The notes: generated by a model from the sequence alone, not told the origin. Counted from the stretch's first letter, positions 24,342 to 33,624 are shown. The stretch: 64,000 nucleotides of DNA from Aestuariicoccus sp032586235 (GCF_032586235.1 NZ_JAWHTD010000020.1:6892-70891); one strand, 5' to 3'. A program made the numbers and translations.

Positions 24342-25415
24342 ATGTCCAAGCAAGCCGCATCGGCGGACGATTATGAAAGCGCCGCGTCGTCAAGCCCGAG
24401 CACCGTGGCGGAATTCGAACACAGCGACCGGGGGTTTGCAGGCAAGCTCCAGCATGTGCTGCACGTCAATCCGTCCTTCGTCCCGCTGACCGTTCTGGTC
24501 GCGGCGATCATCGTCTTCGGGCTTCTTCTCGGCTCCAAGTTCTTTTCACCCTTCGCGCTGACGCTGATCCTGCAGCAGGTGCAGATCGTCGGCATCGTCG
24601 CCGCGGCCCAAAGCCTGGTGATCCTGACCGCCGGCATCGACCTCAGCGTCGGGGCGTTGATGGTGATGTCCTCGGTGGTGATGGGGCAGTTCACCTTCCG
24701 CTACGGCCTGCCGCCCACGGTCGCCGTGGTCTGCGGCCTGGCGGTGGGCACCGCCCTGGGCGCGGTCAGCGGCTGGCTGGTCAGCCGGGTCAAGCTGCCG
24801 CCCTTCATCGTCACGCTGGGCATGTGGCAGATCGTGCTGGCGGCCAACTTCCTCTATTCGCGCAACGAGACCATCCGCAGCCAGGATATCACGGCCCAGG
24901 CGCCGCTTTTGCAGTTCTTCGGCACCCAGGTGAAGGTCGGCAGCGCGACGCTGACCGTCGGCGTGATCTTCATGCTGGTGCTGGTCGCCGTGCTGGCCTA
25001 CGCGCTGAAACATACCGCCTGGGGGCGGCATGTCTATGCGGTGGGCGACGACCCCGAGGCCGCAGCGCTGTCGGGTGTCAACGTGCACCGCACGCTGATG
25101 TCGGTCTACATGCTGTCGGGTCTTATCTGCGCCTTCGCCGGCTGGGCCTTGATCGGGCGGATCGGCTCGGTTTCGCCGACCTCTGGACAGCTGGCCAATA
25201 TCGAGAGCATCACCGCCGTGGTGATCGGGGGCATCTCGCTCTTCGGCGGGCGGGGCTCGATCCTGGGCACGCTCTTTGGCGCGCTGATCGTGGGCGTGTT
25301 CACGCTGGGGCTGCGGCTTATGGGTGCGGATGCGCAATGGACCTACCTGCTGATCGGTGTGCTGATCATCGTGGCGGTCGCGGTCGACCAGTGGATCCGC
25401 AAGGTGTCGGCATGA
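24342..25415 (+). CDS. frcC: Sugar ABC transporter permease (FrcC-like)
   Basis: 357-residue inner-membrane permease of the ribose/fructose (BPD_transp_2) family with about eight to ten membrane segments after a polar N-terminus. Family blocks include ILTAGIDLSVGALMVMSSVVMG, FIVTLGMWQIVLAANFLYSRNETI, YAVGDDPEAAALSGVNVHR and ITAVVIGGISLFGGRGSILGTLFGALIVGVF. Presumed to dimerise and couple FrcB-delivered sugar to FrcA. ATG 24342 follows GGAGAGG. Confidence 0.93.
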   Translation: MSKQAASADDYESAASSSPSTVAEFEHSDRGFAGKLQHVLHVNPSFVPLTVLVAAIIVFGLLLGSKFFSPFALTLILQQVQIVGIVAAAQSLVILTAGIDLSVGALMVMSSVVMGQFTFRYGLPPTVAVVCGLAVGTALGAVSGWLVSRVKLPPFIVTLGMWQIVLAANFLYSRNETIRSQDITAQAPLLQFFGTQVKVGSATLTVGVIFMLVLVAVLAYALKHTAWGRHVYAVGDDPEAAALSGVNVHRTLMSVYMLSGLICAFAGWALIGRIGSVSPTSGQLANIESITAVVIGGISLFGGRGSILGTLFGALIVGVFTLGLRLMGADAQWTYLLIGVLIIVAVAVDQWIRKVSA

Positions 25416-25515
25416 CCGGCGGCTTCGGACCCTTTCCCGGGGGGCGGCGCGGCCCGGCCCCCGAGAGCCCCCCTGCAACCGCGGCCACGCCGCAAGCGAC
25501 CCGAAAGGTGATGTC

Positions 25516-26289
25516 ATGACCGACCCCATTCTCAAGGCCCGCAATCTGGTGAAACGCTATGGCAAGGTGGTGGCGCTGGATCATTGCGACTTCGAACTGA
25601 TGCCGGGCGAGATCCTGGCCGTCATCGGCGACAACGGCGCGGGCAAATCGACGCTGATCAAGGCGCTCTCGGGCGCGGTGGAGCCCGATGACGGAGAGGT
25701 CTGGCTCGAAGGGCAGAAGATCAATTTCAGCTCGCCCAACGATGCCCGCCACGCCGGGATCGAGACGGTCTATCAGACCCTCGCCATGTCCCCCGCGCTC
25801 AGCATCGCGGACAACATGTTCATGGGGCGCGAGATCCGCAAATCCGGGTTCATGGGCCAGGTTCTGCGTCAGCTCGACCACAAGAAGATGGAGACCTTCG
25901 CCCGCGAAAAGCTCAACGAGCTGGGGCTGATGACGATCCAGAACATCAACCAGGCGGTCGAGACGCTCTCGGGCGGTCAGCGCCAGGGCGTCGCGGTGGC
26001 CCGCGCCGCCGCCTTCGGGTCGAAGGTCATCATCCTCGACGAGCCGACGGCGGCGCTCGGCGTCAAGGAAAGCCGCAAGGTGCTCGAGCTGATCCAGGAC
26101 GTGAAGTCGCGCGGCATTCCGATCATCCTGATCAGCCACAACATGCCGCATGTGTTCGAGGTCGCCGACCGTATCCACGTCCATCGTCTGGGCAAGCGGC
26201 TTTGCGTGGTCAATCCGGGCGATTGCACCATGTCGGACGCGGTGGCCCTGATGACCGGCGCGAAAGAACCCGACGCGATCGCCGCCTGA
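25516..26289 (+). CDS. frcA: Sugar ABC transporter ATP-binding protein (FrcA-like)
   Basis: 257-residue cytoplasmic ATPase with a single nucleotide-binding domain. Walker A GDNGAGKST, signature LSGGQRQGVAVARAAAF, Walker B VIILDEPTAALG and the H-loop LISHNMPHVFE are intact. Unlike RbsA/MglA-type ATPases (two domains, ~500 residues), the single-domain form is typical of FrcA. It is 100 bp downstream of frcC; the gap is GC-rich with no gene. A strong terminator hairpin follows. Confidence 0.93.
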   Translation: MTDPILKARNLVKRYGKVVALDHCDFELMPGEILAVIGDNGAGKSTLIKALSGAVEPDDGEVWLEGQKINFSSPNDARHAGIETVYQTLAMSPALSIADNMFMGREIRKSGFMGQVLRQLDHKKMETFAREKLNELGLMTIQNINQAVETLSGGQRQGVAVARAAAFGSKVIILDEPTAALGVKESRKVLELIQDVKSRGIPIILISHNMPHVFEVADRIHVHRLGKRLCVVNPGDCTMSDAVALMTGAKEPDAIAA

Positions 26290-26319
26290 CCGACGCCGGA
26301 ACGGCGCCTTCAGAACGAA

Positions 26320-26347
26320 AAGCGCCAGCCTCTCGGGGCTGGCGCTT
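26320..26347. terminator. Terminator hairpin between frcA and xylB
   Basis: 11-bp perfect stem AAGCGCCAGCC/GGCTGGCGCTT between convergent genes. On the minus strand TTTTCGTT follows, so it serves xylB best, and it may also end the frc transcript. Confidence 0.75.
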
Positions 26348-26373
26348 GCGCATCAGGGCTATCGACCGTTGGG

Positions 26374-27822
26374 CTATTCCGCCGTGCGGCCCGAAGCCAG
26401 CGGCTTGAGCGCCGCGTAAAGCGTGCGATACCGCGCCAGCCGCTCTTGCAGCACAGGGGTGTCGTTGGGCTCAAATACGGCTTGGGCCGCGGGACGCCGG
26501 GCAAGGTCCGCCCGCGTCATCGCGCCTTGACCCACAGCCGCCAGCATCGCCGTGCCCATCGCCGGACCCGCCAGCGCGCCATCGGCCCGGCCGATCCGCT
26601 GCCCCGTGGCATCTGCGACGGTCTGCAGCACCAGATCGCTTTGCGCCCCGCCGCCGATGGCCAGCACCGTGCCATAGTCGCGGGGCCCGAAGCTTGCGAA
26701 GGCATCGGCAAAGCTGAACGCCACCGCCTCGACCACCGCGCGCATCATCTCGGCGCGGGTCGTCGCGTCCTCCAGCCCGTAAAAGGCCCCGCGGATGTGC
26801 GGATCGGCGTGCGGGCTACGCTCGCCGGTCAGATACGGCAGGAAGAGCGGCACCCGGTCGGGCTGCACTCCGGCGGCCTCCTCCAGCAAGGTCCGGATGT
26901 CGGCCTTTGCCACGTTCGCGAACCACGCCATGGGGCGCGCGCCGTTCAGCATCGCCGCCATCTGGAACCAGCGGTCGGGCAGCGTGTGGGCAAAGGCATG
27001 CACCATCGCTGCCGGATTGGGCCGGTAGGCGTCACCGGCCACGAAAAGCTGCCCCGAGGTGCCCATCGACAGGAACGCCGCCCCCTCCTCGACCGCGCCG
27101 ACCGACACCGCACCCGAGGCCGCATCGCCCGCGCCAGCCACGACGGGAATACCCGCCGGCAGCCCCAGATCGTCGGCCACATCGGCGCGCAGCCGCCCGG
27201 CGACCTCGTGCCCGTGCAGGATCGGCGGCAGCCAGGCGGGATCGGTGTCGCTGGCGGCGCAGACCGCCTCGGACCAGCGCCGCGCCGCCTGGTCGAGCCA
27301 GAGCGTCCCCGCCGCATCCGCCGGGTCGGTGACGGTTTCGCCATGCAGGCGCAAGCCGATGTAATCCTTGGGCAAAAGCACATGGCGGATCGCGCCCCAA
27401 ACCTCGGGTCGGTGCTTGCGCAGCCACATCACCTTGGGCGCGGTCAGCCCGGGCAGCGGCGGCACGCCGGCGATCTGGCCGATCTCGGGCAATGCGCGCG
27501 CAAGGGCCGCGCTTTCGGCATGAGCGCGCCCGTCGTTCCAGAGGATCGCCGGATGCAACACCTCGTGTCCCGCGCCCAGCGCCACCAGCCCGTGCATCTG
27601 CCCCGACAGCCCCAGCGCGGTCACGGCCCCCTCCGGCGCCGCAGCCGCAACGCCGCGCAGCGCCGCGCGGCAGGCCTGCCACCAGCTTTCCGGATCCTGT
27701 TCCGACCGGTACGGGCCGGGCGACGAGGTGTTGAGCGGCACGCTTTCCGATGCGAGGATCGCGCCGTCCCGAACCAGCACGGCGATGACCGACGATGTTC
27801 CGATATCCAGACCGATCTGCAT
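26374..27822 (-). CDS. xylB: Xylulokinase
   Basis: 482-residue FGGY carbohydrate kinase that phosphorylates D-xylulose to xylulose 5-phosphate. Motifs: MQIGLDIGTSSVIAVL (phosphate-1), GLSGQMHGLV (typical of xylulokinases), WNDGRA, VVAGAGDAASGAVSVG, SMGTSGQLF, and AIGGGAQSDLVLQTVADATG near the C-terminus. ATG 27822 follows GGGGG. It would consume the D-xylulose made by the nearby lyxose isomerase and feed the pentose phosphate pathway. Confidence 0.95.
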   Translation of the reverse strand: MQIGLDIGTSSVIAVLVRDGAILASESVPLNTSSPGPYRSEQDPESWWQACRAALRGVAAAAPEGAVTALGLSGQMHGLVALGAGHEVLHPAILWNDGRAHAESAALARALPEIGQIAGVPPLPGLTAPKVMWLRKHRPEVWGAIRHVLLPKDYIGLRLHGETVTDPADAAGTLWLDQAARRWSEAVCAASDTDPAWLPPILHGHEVAGRLRADVADDLGLPAGIPVVAGAGDAASGAVSVGAVEEGAAFLSMGTSGQLFVAGDAYRPNPAAMVHAFAHTLPDRWFQMAAMLNGARPMAWFANVAKADIRTLLEEAAGVQPDRVPLFLPYLTGERSPHADPHIRGAFYGLEDATTRAEMMRAVVEAVAFSFADAFASFGPRDYGTVLAIGGGAQSDLVLQTVADATGQRIGRADGALAGPAMGTAMLAAVGQGAMTRADLARRPAAQAVFEPNDTPVLQERLARYRTLYAALKPLASGRTAE

Positions 27823-27861
27823 GACATCTGCCCCCGTTTTCCGGGAGCAGAAACAGCACAC

Positions 27862-28848
27862 TTAGCCGGTGCCGTAAAGCCCCGCCATACGCGCGCGCAA
27901 CGCGACCAGCGCCAGAACCGTGTCGATCGTCGGCGTGGGCGTATCGGTCAGACGTCCCAGCTCCTGCACCGAGCCCACAAGCGCGTCGATCTCCATCGGA
28001 CGGCCCTGATCCAGGTCCTGCCACATCGAGGTGCGGTGCGCCCCAACGGCCGCGCCGCCGTCGATTCGCTTTTCCACGTCGATGGGGAACTTGACGCCCA
28101 GCTTCTCGGCGATCTCCTGCGCCTCGAGCATCATGCCCCGCGCCACCGCCCGCGTGCCGGGATCGGTGCAAAGCACGTCGAGCGTGGCATGGGTCAGCGC
28201 CGAGATCGGGTTGAACGACAGGTTGCCCCAGAGCTTGACCCAGATCTCGTCGCGCAGCCGCGGGCGCACCGGCGCCTTGAGCCCGGCCGCCGCCAGCGCC
28301 TTGGACAGCGCCATGGCCCGGTCGGATTTGCTGCCGTCGGGCTCGCCCAGCGAAAACCGGTTGCCCTCGATATGCTTGATCACACCCGGCTCGATCACCT
28401 CGGCGGCGGGATAGACCACGCAGCCCAGCACGCGATCGGGGCCAAAGCCGTCCCATTGCTTGTTGCCGGGATCGACCGTTTCCAGCCGCGTGCCCTCCAG
28501 ATCGCCGCCGATCTTGTGGAAATACCACCACGGCACGCCGTTCACCCCCGACACGATGGTGGTCTCGGGCCCGATCAGCGGCTGCATCTTGTCGACCACG
28601 CCAGGCACCGAATGCGCCTTGAGCGTGACGATCACGTAATCCTGCACCCCCAGCGCCGCCGGATCCTCCGAGGCGGTGACGTCGACCACCGTCTCCTCGC
28701 CGCCTTCCTCGATCAGCTTCAGCCCCTTGGCCTGCATCGCCGCCAGATGCGGGCCGCGCGCCACCAGGCTCACATCCGCGCCCGCCTGCGCCAGCTTGAC
28801 CCCCATGTAACCGCCGATGGCGCCGGCCCCGAACACACAGATCTTCAT
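27862..28848 (-). CDS. 2-dehydropantoate 2-reductase family protein (PanE-like)
   Basis: 328-residue NADP-dependent oxidoreductase with a Rossmann start (MKICVFGAGAIGGYMGVKLAQAG) and the ApbA/PanE C-terminal domain (LRDEIWVKLWGNLSFNPISALT; SMWQDLDQGRPMEIDALVGSV). It could be ketopantoate reductase for coenzyme A synthesis. It is, however, the last gene behind tctCBA and a CoA ligase, so it may instead reduce a 2-oxo acid made from the imported substrate. ATG 28848 is chosen because GGGGAGAGC lies upstream. Confidence 0.85.
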   Translation of the reverse strand: MKICVFGAGAIGGYMGVKLAQAGADVSLVARGPHLAAMQAKGLKLIEEGGEETVVDVTASEDPAALGVQDYVIVTLKAHSVPGVVDKMQPLIGPETTIVSGVNGVPWWYFHKIGGDLEGTRLETVDPGNKQWDGFGPDRVLGCVVYPAAEVIEPGVIKHIEGNRFSLGEPDGSKSDRAMALSKALAAAGLKAPVRPRLRDEIWVKLWGNLSFNPISALTHATLDVLCTDPGTRAVARGMMLEAQEIAEKLGVKFPIDVEKRIDGGAAVGAHRTSMWQDLDQGRPMEIDALVGSVQELGRLTDTPTPTIDTVLALVALRARMAGLYGTG

Positions 28849-28889
28849 AAGCTCTCCCCTCGCGCCGCCCTTGCCGTCAAAGGCGCGTC

Positions 28890-28933
28890 CCCTGCTTCTT
28901 CTTGGCAAAAATACTCCCGCCGGAGGCGCCCGC
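28890..28933. repeat. Dispersed intergenic repeat, second copy
   Basis: CCCTGCTTCTTCTTGGCAAA followed by AATACTCC, then the small stem CGCCGGAGGCG. It shares its first ~28 bp with the copy at 15473. Located between the PanE-like gene and the CoA ligase. Confidence 0.7.
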
Positions 28934-28965
28934 AACCCACCACGGGCGCCTGCCGCGGAAAAGGA

Positions 28966-30489
28966 TTACGCCGCTTCGACCAGCCCCAGCTTTTCAGCCA
29001 GCCCGATGCGCTGCATCTTGCCGGTGGCGCCTTTCGGGATCTCGTCGAGGATCACCACCTTGCGCGGCACCTTGAAGTCGGCCATGCGCGCGGCGGCGAA
29101 ATCGCGGATGTCGCGCTCGGTGGCCTCCTGCCCTTCGCGCAGAACCACCGCCGCGGCGACCTCTTCGCCCAGCTTGGGATGCGGCAGCGCGAAGGTCACC
29201 ACCTGCGCGATCGCGGGATGGTCCATCAGGACGCCATCCACCTCGAGCGGCGAGACCTTCTCGCCGCCGCGGTTGATGATTTCCTTCAGCCGCCCTGTCA
29301 GATGCAGGAACCCGTCCTCGTCAAAGGCGCCCTGGTCGCCGGTGCGGAACCAGCGGTGCCCCTCGGCCTCGAAGAAATTCTTCTCGTTGGCCTCGGGATT
29401 GCTCTCGTAGCCCGGCGTCACGTTTGGCCCCGAGATGCAGACCTCGCCGGTGCCCTCGACCAGACGGTTCTCGATCTCGTGGGCGATGCGCACCATCGGC
29501 CCCGCCTCGACGCCGACCGAGCCGGGTTTCTGGCGGTCCATGGGGTTGCAGCACATCTGATGCGCGGCCTCGGTCATGCCGTAGGCCTCGATCACCGGCG
29601 CGCCGAAGGTCTCGCGCAGCTGTTCCATCACCTGCGCGGGCAGGCTGGCAGAAGACGACCGCAGGAAGCGCAGCGGGTTGGCCGCGATGGTCTCGGCGTT
29701 TCGGCCCGCGCGGGACAGGATCGCCTGGTGCATGGTCGGCACGGCGGTGTACCAGGTCGGTTTGGCCTCGGCCATCATCGTGAAAAAGTTGAGCGCGTTG
29801 AAGCCCGGCGTGCAGAAGATCGACCCGCCCGACGACAGCGTCGCGCTGACCGCCGCCAAAAGGCCGTGGATGTGAAAGAGCGGCATGACGTTCATGCAGC
29901 GGTCCTCGGCCGTCAGGTTCAGCGATTGCGCGATATGCACCGCCGAGGCCGCGACGTTGCTCTGCAGCAGCGGCACGATCTTGGGCCGCGACGTGGTGCC
30001 CGAGGTGTGCAGGATCAGCGCCACCTCCTCGGGCCCTGGCGTGCCCTCCTCGGCCGCAACGGTGTCGCCCTCGGCTTTCAGATCGAACACGCCGGCAATG
30101 TCCGCATCGGGCGTCAGCCGCAGCACGGTCATCCCGGTTTTCTGCGCGGCGGCCAGTGCCGGGCCGTCCTCGCCCTCGGCCAGAACGATGGCCTTGGCCT
30201 TCAGATCCTCGAGATAGAAGGCGTATTCATCCTCTCGGTACGCCGGGTTGAGCGGTGCCGTAGTCGCCGCCTGCGCGATCGTGATAAAGGCCGTCGCCAT
30301 ATCCGGACCGTTGGGCAGCACGATCGCCACCCGGTCTTTGGGGCCCACGCCCGCCGCCCGCAGCTGGCCGCGGATCTTGTCCGACAGCGCACGCAGCCCG
30401 CCATAGCTCAGCCACGCTTTTCCCGGTGCGCCAATCGCGGGGCTGTCCGCCCCATGCGGTTCGAGAAGCTGTGTCAGAGTCGTGCCCAT
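28966..30489 (-). CDS. AMP-forming acyl-CoA synthetase, AAE3/oxalyl-CoA synthetase-like
   Basis: 507-residue adenylate-forming ligase. Motifs: LILHTSGTTSRPKIVPL (ATP loop), NVMPLFHIHGLLAA, TWYTAVPTMHQAIL, VIEAYGMTEAAHQMCCNP, WFRTGDQGAFDEDGFLHLTGRLKEIINRGGEKVSPLEVD, and the C-terminal catalytic Lys in PKGATGKMQR. The TSGTTSRPK and YTAVPT.HQ wording closely follows plant/yeast AAE3/Pcs60, which activate oxalate; here the acid is unproven. GAAGGAAAA precedes ATG 30489. It follows tctA by 33 bp, suggesting activation of the imported carboxylate. Confidence 0.9.
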   Translation of the reverse strand: MGTTLTQLLEPHGADSPAIGAPGKAWLSYGGLRALSDKIRGQLRAAGVGPKDRVAIVLPNGPDMATAFITIAQAATTAPLNPAYREDEYAFYLEDLKAKAIVLAEGEDGPALAAAQKTGMTVLRLTPDADIAGVFDLKAEGDTVAAEEGTPGPEEVALILHTSGTTSRPKIVPLLQSNVAASAVHIAQSLNLTAEDRCMNVMPLFHIHGLLAAVSATLSSGGSIFCTPGFNALNFFTMMAEAKPTWYTAVPTMHQAILSRAGRNAETIAANPLRFLRSSSASLPAQVMEQLRETFGAPVIEAYGMTEAAHQMCCNPMDRQKPGSVGVEAGPMVRIAHEIENRLVEGTGEVCISGPNVTPGYESNPEANEKNFFEAEGHRWFRTGDQGAFDEDGFLHLTGRLKEIINRGGEKVSPLEVDGVLMDHPAIAQVVTFALPHPKLGEEVAAAVVLREGQEATERDIRDFAAARMADFKVPRKVVILDEIPKGATGKMQRIGLAEKLGLVEAA

Positions 30490-30522
30490 GGTATTTTCCT
30501 TCTTCTTTGGCAAGCATAGGGA

Positions 30523-32040
30523 TCACTCCGCAGGTGCGACGCTGCGGACTTTGGACTTTCGCAGATACTTAATTAGCGGAAGCACGAAGAAAAGCACAGC
30601 AATCGCGATGAAAGTGCCCGAAAGCGGGCGTTCGATAAAGGCCAGGACGTTGCCCTGCTCGGCAATCAGCGTCTGGCGAAAGCTCTTTTCCATCAGCGGG
30701 CCCAGCACCAGCGCCAGCACCAGCGGGGCCAGCGGATAGTCGGCCTTGCGCAGCAGATAGCCCGCCACGCCGAAGCCCGCGATCAGCCAGACGTCGTGCA
30801 TTTTCTGGCTGGGCGCAAAACCGCCGACGATGCAGAGCACCATGACGATGGCGCAGAGCACGGTGAACGGCATCCGCAGCGCCCAGACAAACAGCGGGAT
30901 CAGCGCGATGTTGATCGCCACGGCGGCGAAATTCGCGGTGTAGAGCGACGAGATCAGCCCCCAGACGAAATCCGGCTGTTCGATGAACAGCATCGGCCCC
31001 GGCACCAGCCCCCACATCACCATGCCGCCCAGCAGCAGCGCGGTGGTGGGCGAGCCGGGAATGCCCAGCGTCAGCATCGGCAGGAGCGAGCCGGTAGAGG
31101 CGGCGTTGTTGGCGGTTTCGGGCGCGACGACGCCCTCGATATTGCCTTTGCCGAAGGTGTCCGGCTCTTTCGAGGTCTGGCGCGCGATGCCGTAGGCCAT
31201 CAGCGACGCGGGCGTCGCGCCGGCGGCGGGCAGCATGCCCACGAAAAAGCCCAGGAACGAGCCGAGGCTCATTGTTTTCCAAAGCTTGTTGATCTGGCGC
31301 AGGCCCGCGCCCAGCTCGCCAAAGGTGATCTTGGCCGAGGTGACCTGCGGCGCGGTCTTGGAGGTCTCGATCGTGTAGAGCACCTCGCCGATGCCGTAGA
31401 CGCCGATGGCCAGCACCAGAAAGGAAATGCCGGAATAAAAGCCAGGCAGATCGCCGAAGATCAGCCGCGGCTGGCCCGAGATGAGGTCGAGCCCAACGGT
31501 CGACAGCACCAGCCCGAGGCAGATCATGATCACGGTCTTGAGCTTGTCGTCGCCACCCAGCCCCACGAAGGTTGTGAAGGCCATCAGCACCAGCGCGAAT
31601 TCCTCGGCCGGGCCAAAGGCCAGCGCCAGATCCGCCAGAGGTGCCGCAAAGATGGTGAAAAGAACGACCGAGATCGTGCCGCCCACGAAAGACGCGGTCG
31701 CGGCGGCGATCAGCGCCAGCCCCGCCTTGCCCTGCTGCGCCATGGGCCGCCCGTCGAAGGTGGTCGCCACCGCGGTCGAGGCGCCCGGAATGCCCAGCAG
31801 CACCGAGCTCACCGCGCCGCCGTACATCGCGCCGTAATAGATCGCCGCCAGCAGGATGATCGCCGACGAGGGCGGCACGATGAAGGTCAGCGGCAGCACG
31901 ATGGCCACGCCGTTGACCGACCCGAGCCCCGGCATTGCACCGATGAAGAGCCCAGCCGTGACCCCGAGGATCACGATCATCAGATTCACCGGGGACAGCG
32001 AGGTTGCGAAACCGTCGGCCAGTAGCGTCAGCATCTCCAT
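30523..32040 (-). CDS. tctA: Tripartite tricarboxylate transporter large permease (TctA family)
   Basis: 505-residue inner-membrane permease with about 11-12 membrane segments. Family signatures are visible: LFIGAMPGLGSVNGVAIVLPLTF, YYGAMYGGAVSSVLLGIPGA, EFALVLMAFT, GMLPAAGATPASLMAYG, GVVAPETANNAASTGSLLPMLTLGIPGSPTTALLLGG. It imports a carboxylate with TctB and the binding protein TctC, all in the order tctC-tctB-tctA. The substrate is not readable. Confidence 0.95.
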   Translation of the reverse strand: MEMLTLLADGFATSLSPVNLMIVILGVTAGLFIGAMPGLGSVNGVAIVLPLTFIVPPSSAIILLAAIYYGAMYGGAVSSVLLGIPGASTAVATTFDGRPMAQQGKAGLALIAAATASFVGGTISVVLFTIFAAPLADLALAFGPAEEFALVLMAFTTFVGLGGDDKLKTVIMICLGLVLSTVGLDLISGQPRLIFGDLPGFYSGISFLVLAIGVYGIGEVLYTIETSKTAPQVTSAKITFGELGAGLRQINKLWKTMSLGSFLGFFVGMLPAAGATPASLMAYGIARQTSKEPDTFGKGNIEGVVAPETANNAASTGSLLPMLTLGIPGSPTTALLLGGMVMWGLVPGPMLFIEQPDFVWGLISSLYTANFAAVAINIALIPLFVWALRMPFTVLCAIVMVLCIVGGFAPSQKMHDVWLIAGFGVAGYLLRKADYPLAPLVLALVLGPLMEKSFRQTLIAEQGNVLAFIERPLSGTFIAIAVLFFVLPLIKYLRKSKVRSVAPAE

Positions 32041-32050
32041 GGCGGGCTCC

Positions 32051-32542
32051 TCAGAAGAGCATTGCGTAAAGCGGGAAGAACAGCGGCTCGGTGATGCCCT
32101 TGGGCAGCAGGATGCGCAGGGTCACTTCGAAGAAGAAGAACAGAAAGACCGGTGTCGCCAGCGTGATCGACAGGGTCAGGACCCAGCCGTGACCGCCGTA
32201 AAGCCGCAGGTACCAAAACAGAAAGAGCGGTATCGCGATATAGGCCCCGACCACGGGGATCAGCGCGATGGTCGCCACCAGCGCCACGACCACCGCCAGC
32301 ACCGAGCGCAGCATCGACATGTCGAAAAAGCTGTCCGGGCTGCGGCCGGGAGAGACGAAGGACCGGATCAGGATGCCCCCCGCCGCCAGCAGCATGATCA
32401 GCGACAGCCAGAAGGGAAACGCGCCGCCGCCCGGGCCACCCGTAGCGCCGTTCCATCCGATCGGCAGGGCCGTGGCATGGACCATGAAATAAACCGACAG
32501 CGCCATCAGCGCCGCCGCGATCACGCGGTCAGCTAGTAACAT
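32051..32542 (-). CDS. tctB: Tripartite tricarboxylate transporter small permease (TctB family)
   Basis: 163-residue membrane protein with about four hydrophobic segments (VIAAALMALSVYFMVHA; FPFWLSLIMLLAAGGILI; MLRSVLAVVVALVATIALIPVVGAYIAIPLFLFWYLRLYG; TLATPVFLFFFFEVTL), fitting the TctB/DUF1468 topology. GAGGGAGC precedes ATG. It ends 10 bp before tctA. Confidence 0.9.
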   Translation of the reverse strand: MLLADRVIAAALMALSVYFMVHATALPIGWNGATGGPGGGAFPFWLSLIMLLAAGGILIRSFVSPGRSPDSFFDMSMLRSVLAVVVALVATIALIPVVGAYIAIPLFLFWYLRLYGGHGWVLTLSITLATPVFLFFFFEVTLRILLPKGITEPLFFPLYAMLF

Positions 32543-32587
32543 CGTTGCTCCCTCTGTCGTTCATGGATGCCACCCCGACATCCAAAT

Positions 32588-32613
32588 CGCCGGGCCACGC
32601 AAGCGGCCCGGCG
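32588..32613 (-). promoter_or_regulatory. Intercistronic stem-loop between tctC and tctB
   Basis: Perfect 9-bp stem CGCCGGGCC/GGCCCGGCG with an 8-nt loop in the 92-bp gap after the binding-protein gene. No T-run, so it is more likely an mRNA stabiliser or attenuator than a terminator. Confidence 0.55.
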
Positions 32614-32634
32614 AGTGCCTTGGTCATCCGGGGA

Positions 32635-33624
32635 TCACGAGGAGCCGTCGGCGGCCATGTCCTTGAGGATGGCGTCGTGCTTGGCGCGCTCTTCCAGGAA
32701 ATAGGCCTGCAGCGCGTCACCGGTCAGGAAGTCGGCCATCAGCGCCTTTTCCCTGGTGTAGGTCTGCCATTCTTCGGACATGCTCAGCTTTTCGAACATC
32801 TCGGTGTAGTAGGCCACGGCCTCGGCCGGCATGTCCTTGGGCGCCACGAAGGACCGCTGCATCCAGTAGACCAGATCGTGGCCAAGCTCACGCGCGGTTG
32901 GCACATCCGGGAAGGCCTCGATCCGCTCGGGCGTGAAGGCCGCGATGGGGCGCGACTTGCCCGCCTGGTAAAAGCCCATCTGCTCGGACGGATTGTTGAC
33001 GGTGCTGTCGATATGACCGCCCACCAGGTTCTTGGCCACGGTGCCGCCACCCTTGAAGGGAACGTAGGTGTGCTTGATGCCGAATTCCTTTTCCAGCATC
33101 GCGGTCACCAGGCTGTCCTCGGCGCCGGTGCCGGTGCCGCCCATCTTCCACTCGCCGCCGGCGGCCTTCACCGCCTCGACGTAATCGTCGAGCGTGTAGA
33201 TGTCGCTGTCGGCGCTGACCCAGAGCACGAAGGTGTCGAGAGCCATGCGGGCGATGGGCGTGTATTCCTCGATGTCGACGCCGATGTCGGTGCGCAGCGG
33301 CGTGGTGTAATAGCTGTTGAGCGTCGCCATGATGATGTGGGCGTCACCCTCATTATCCTTGAGGTAGCGCAGCGCCTCGGCGCCCGACCCGCCGCCCTTG
33401 TTCACCGGCAGGATCGGCATACGCGACAGGTTTTCCTTCTGGATGATCGACTGGAACAGCCGCGCCAGCCGGTCCGCGCCACCGCCCTGCCCGGCCATGA
33501 TGACCATCTCGACCGGTTTCTGCGGCGCCCAGCCCTCGGCCAGGGCGCTGGTCACGCTGCCGGCCATCATCGCGGCGGATGCTGCCAGGCCCAGTGCAAC
33601 ACGGCGGGTGAAAATGTTTGTCAT
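32635..33624 (-). CDS. tctC: Tripartite tricarboxylate transporter substrate-binding protein (TctC family)
   Basis: 329-residue periplasmic binding protein with signal peptide MTNIFTRRVALGLAASAAMMAGSVTSALA|EG. The mature part shows Bug/TctC blocks: PVEMVIMAGQGGGADRLARLFQ, GGGSGAEALRYLK, YVPFKGGGTVAKNLVGGHIDS, PIAAFTPERIEAFPDVPTARELG. GGAGG precedes the ATG. It is first in the operon and divergent from the ScfR-type regulator, 165 bp away. Confidence 0.94.
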   Translation of the reverse strand: MTNIFTRRVALGLAASAAMMAGSVTSALAEGWAPQKPVEMVIMAGQGGGADRLARLFQSIIQKENLSRMPILPVNKGGGSGAEALRYLKDNEGDAHIIMATLNSYYTTPLRTDIGVDIEEYTPIARMALDTFVLWVSADSDIYTLDDYVEAVKAAGGEWKMGGTGTGAEDSLVTAMLEKEFGIKHTYVPFKGGGTVAKNLVGGHIDSTVNNPSEQMGFYQAGKSRPIAAFTPERIEAFPDVPTARELGHDLVYWMQRSFVAPKDMPAEAVAYYTEMFEKLSMSEEWQTYTREKALMADFLTGDALQAYFLEERAKHDAILKDMAADGSS

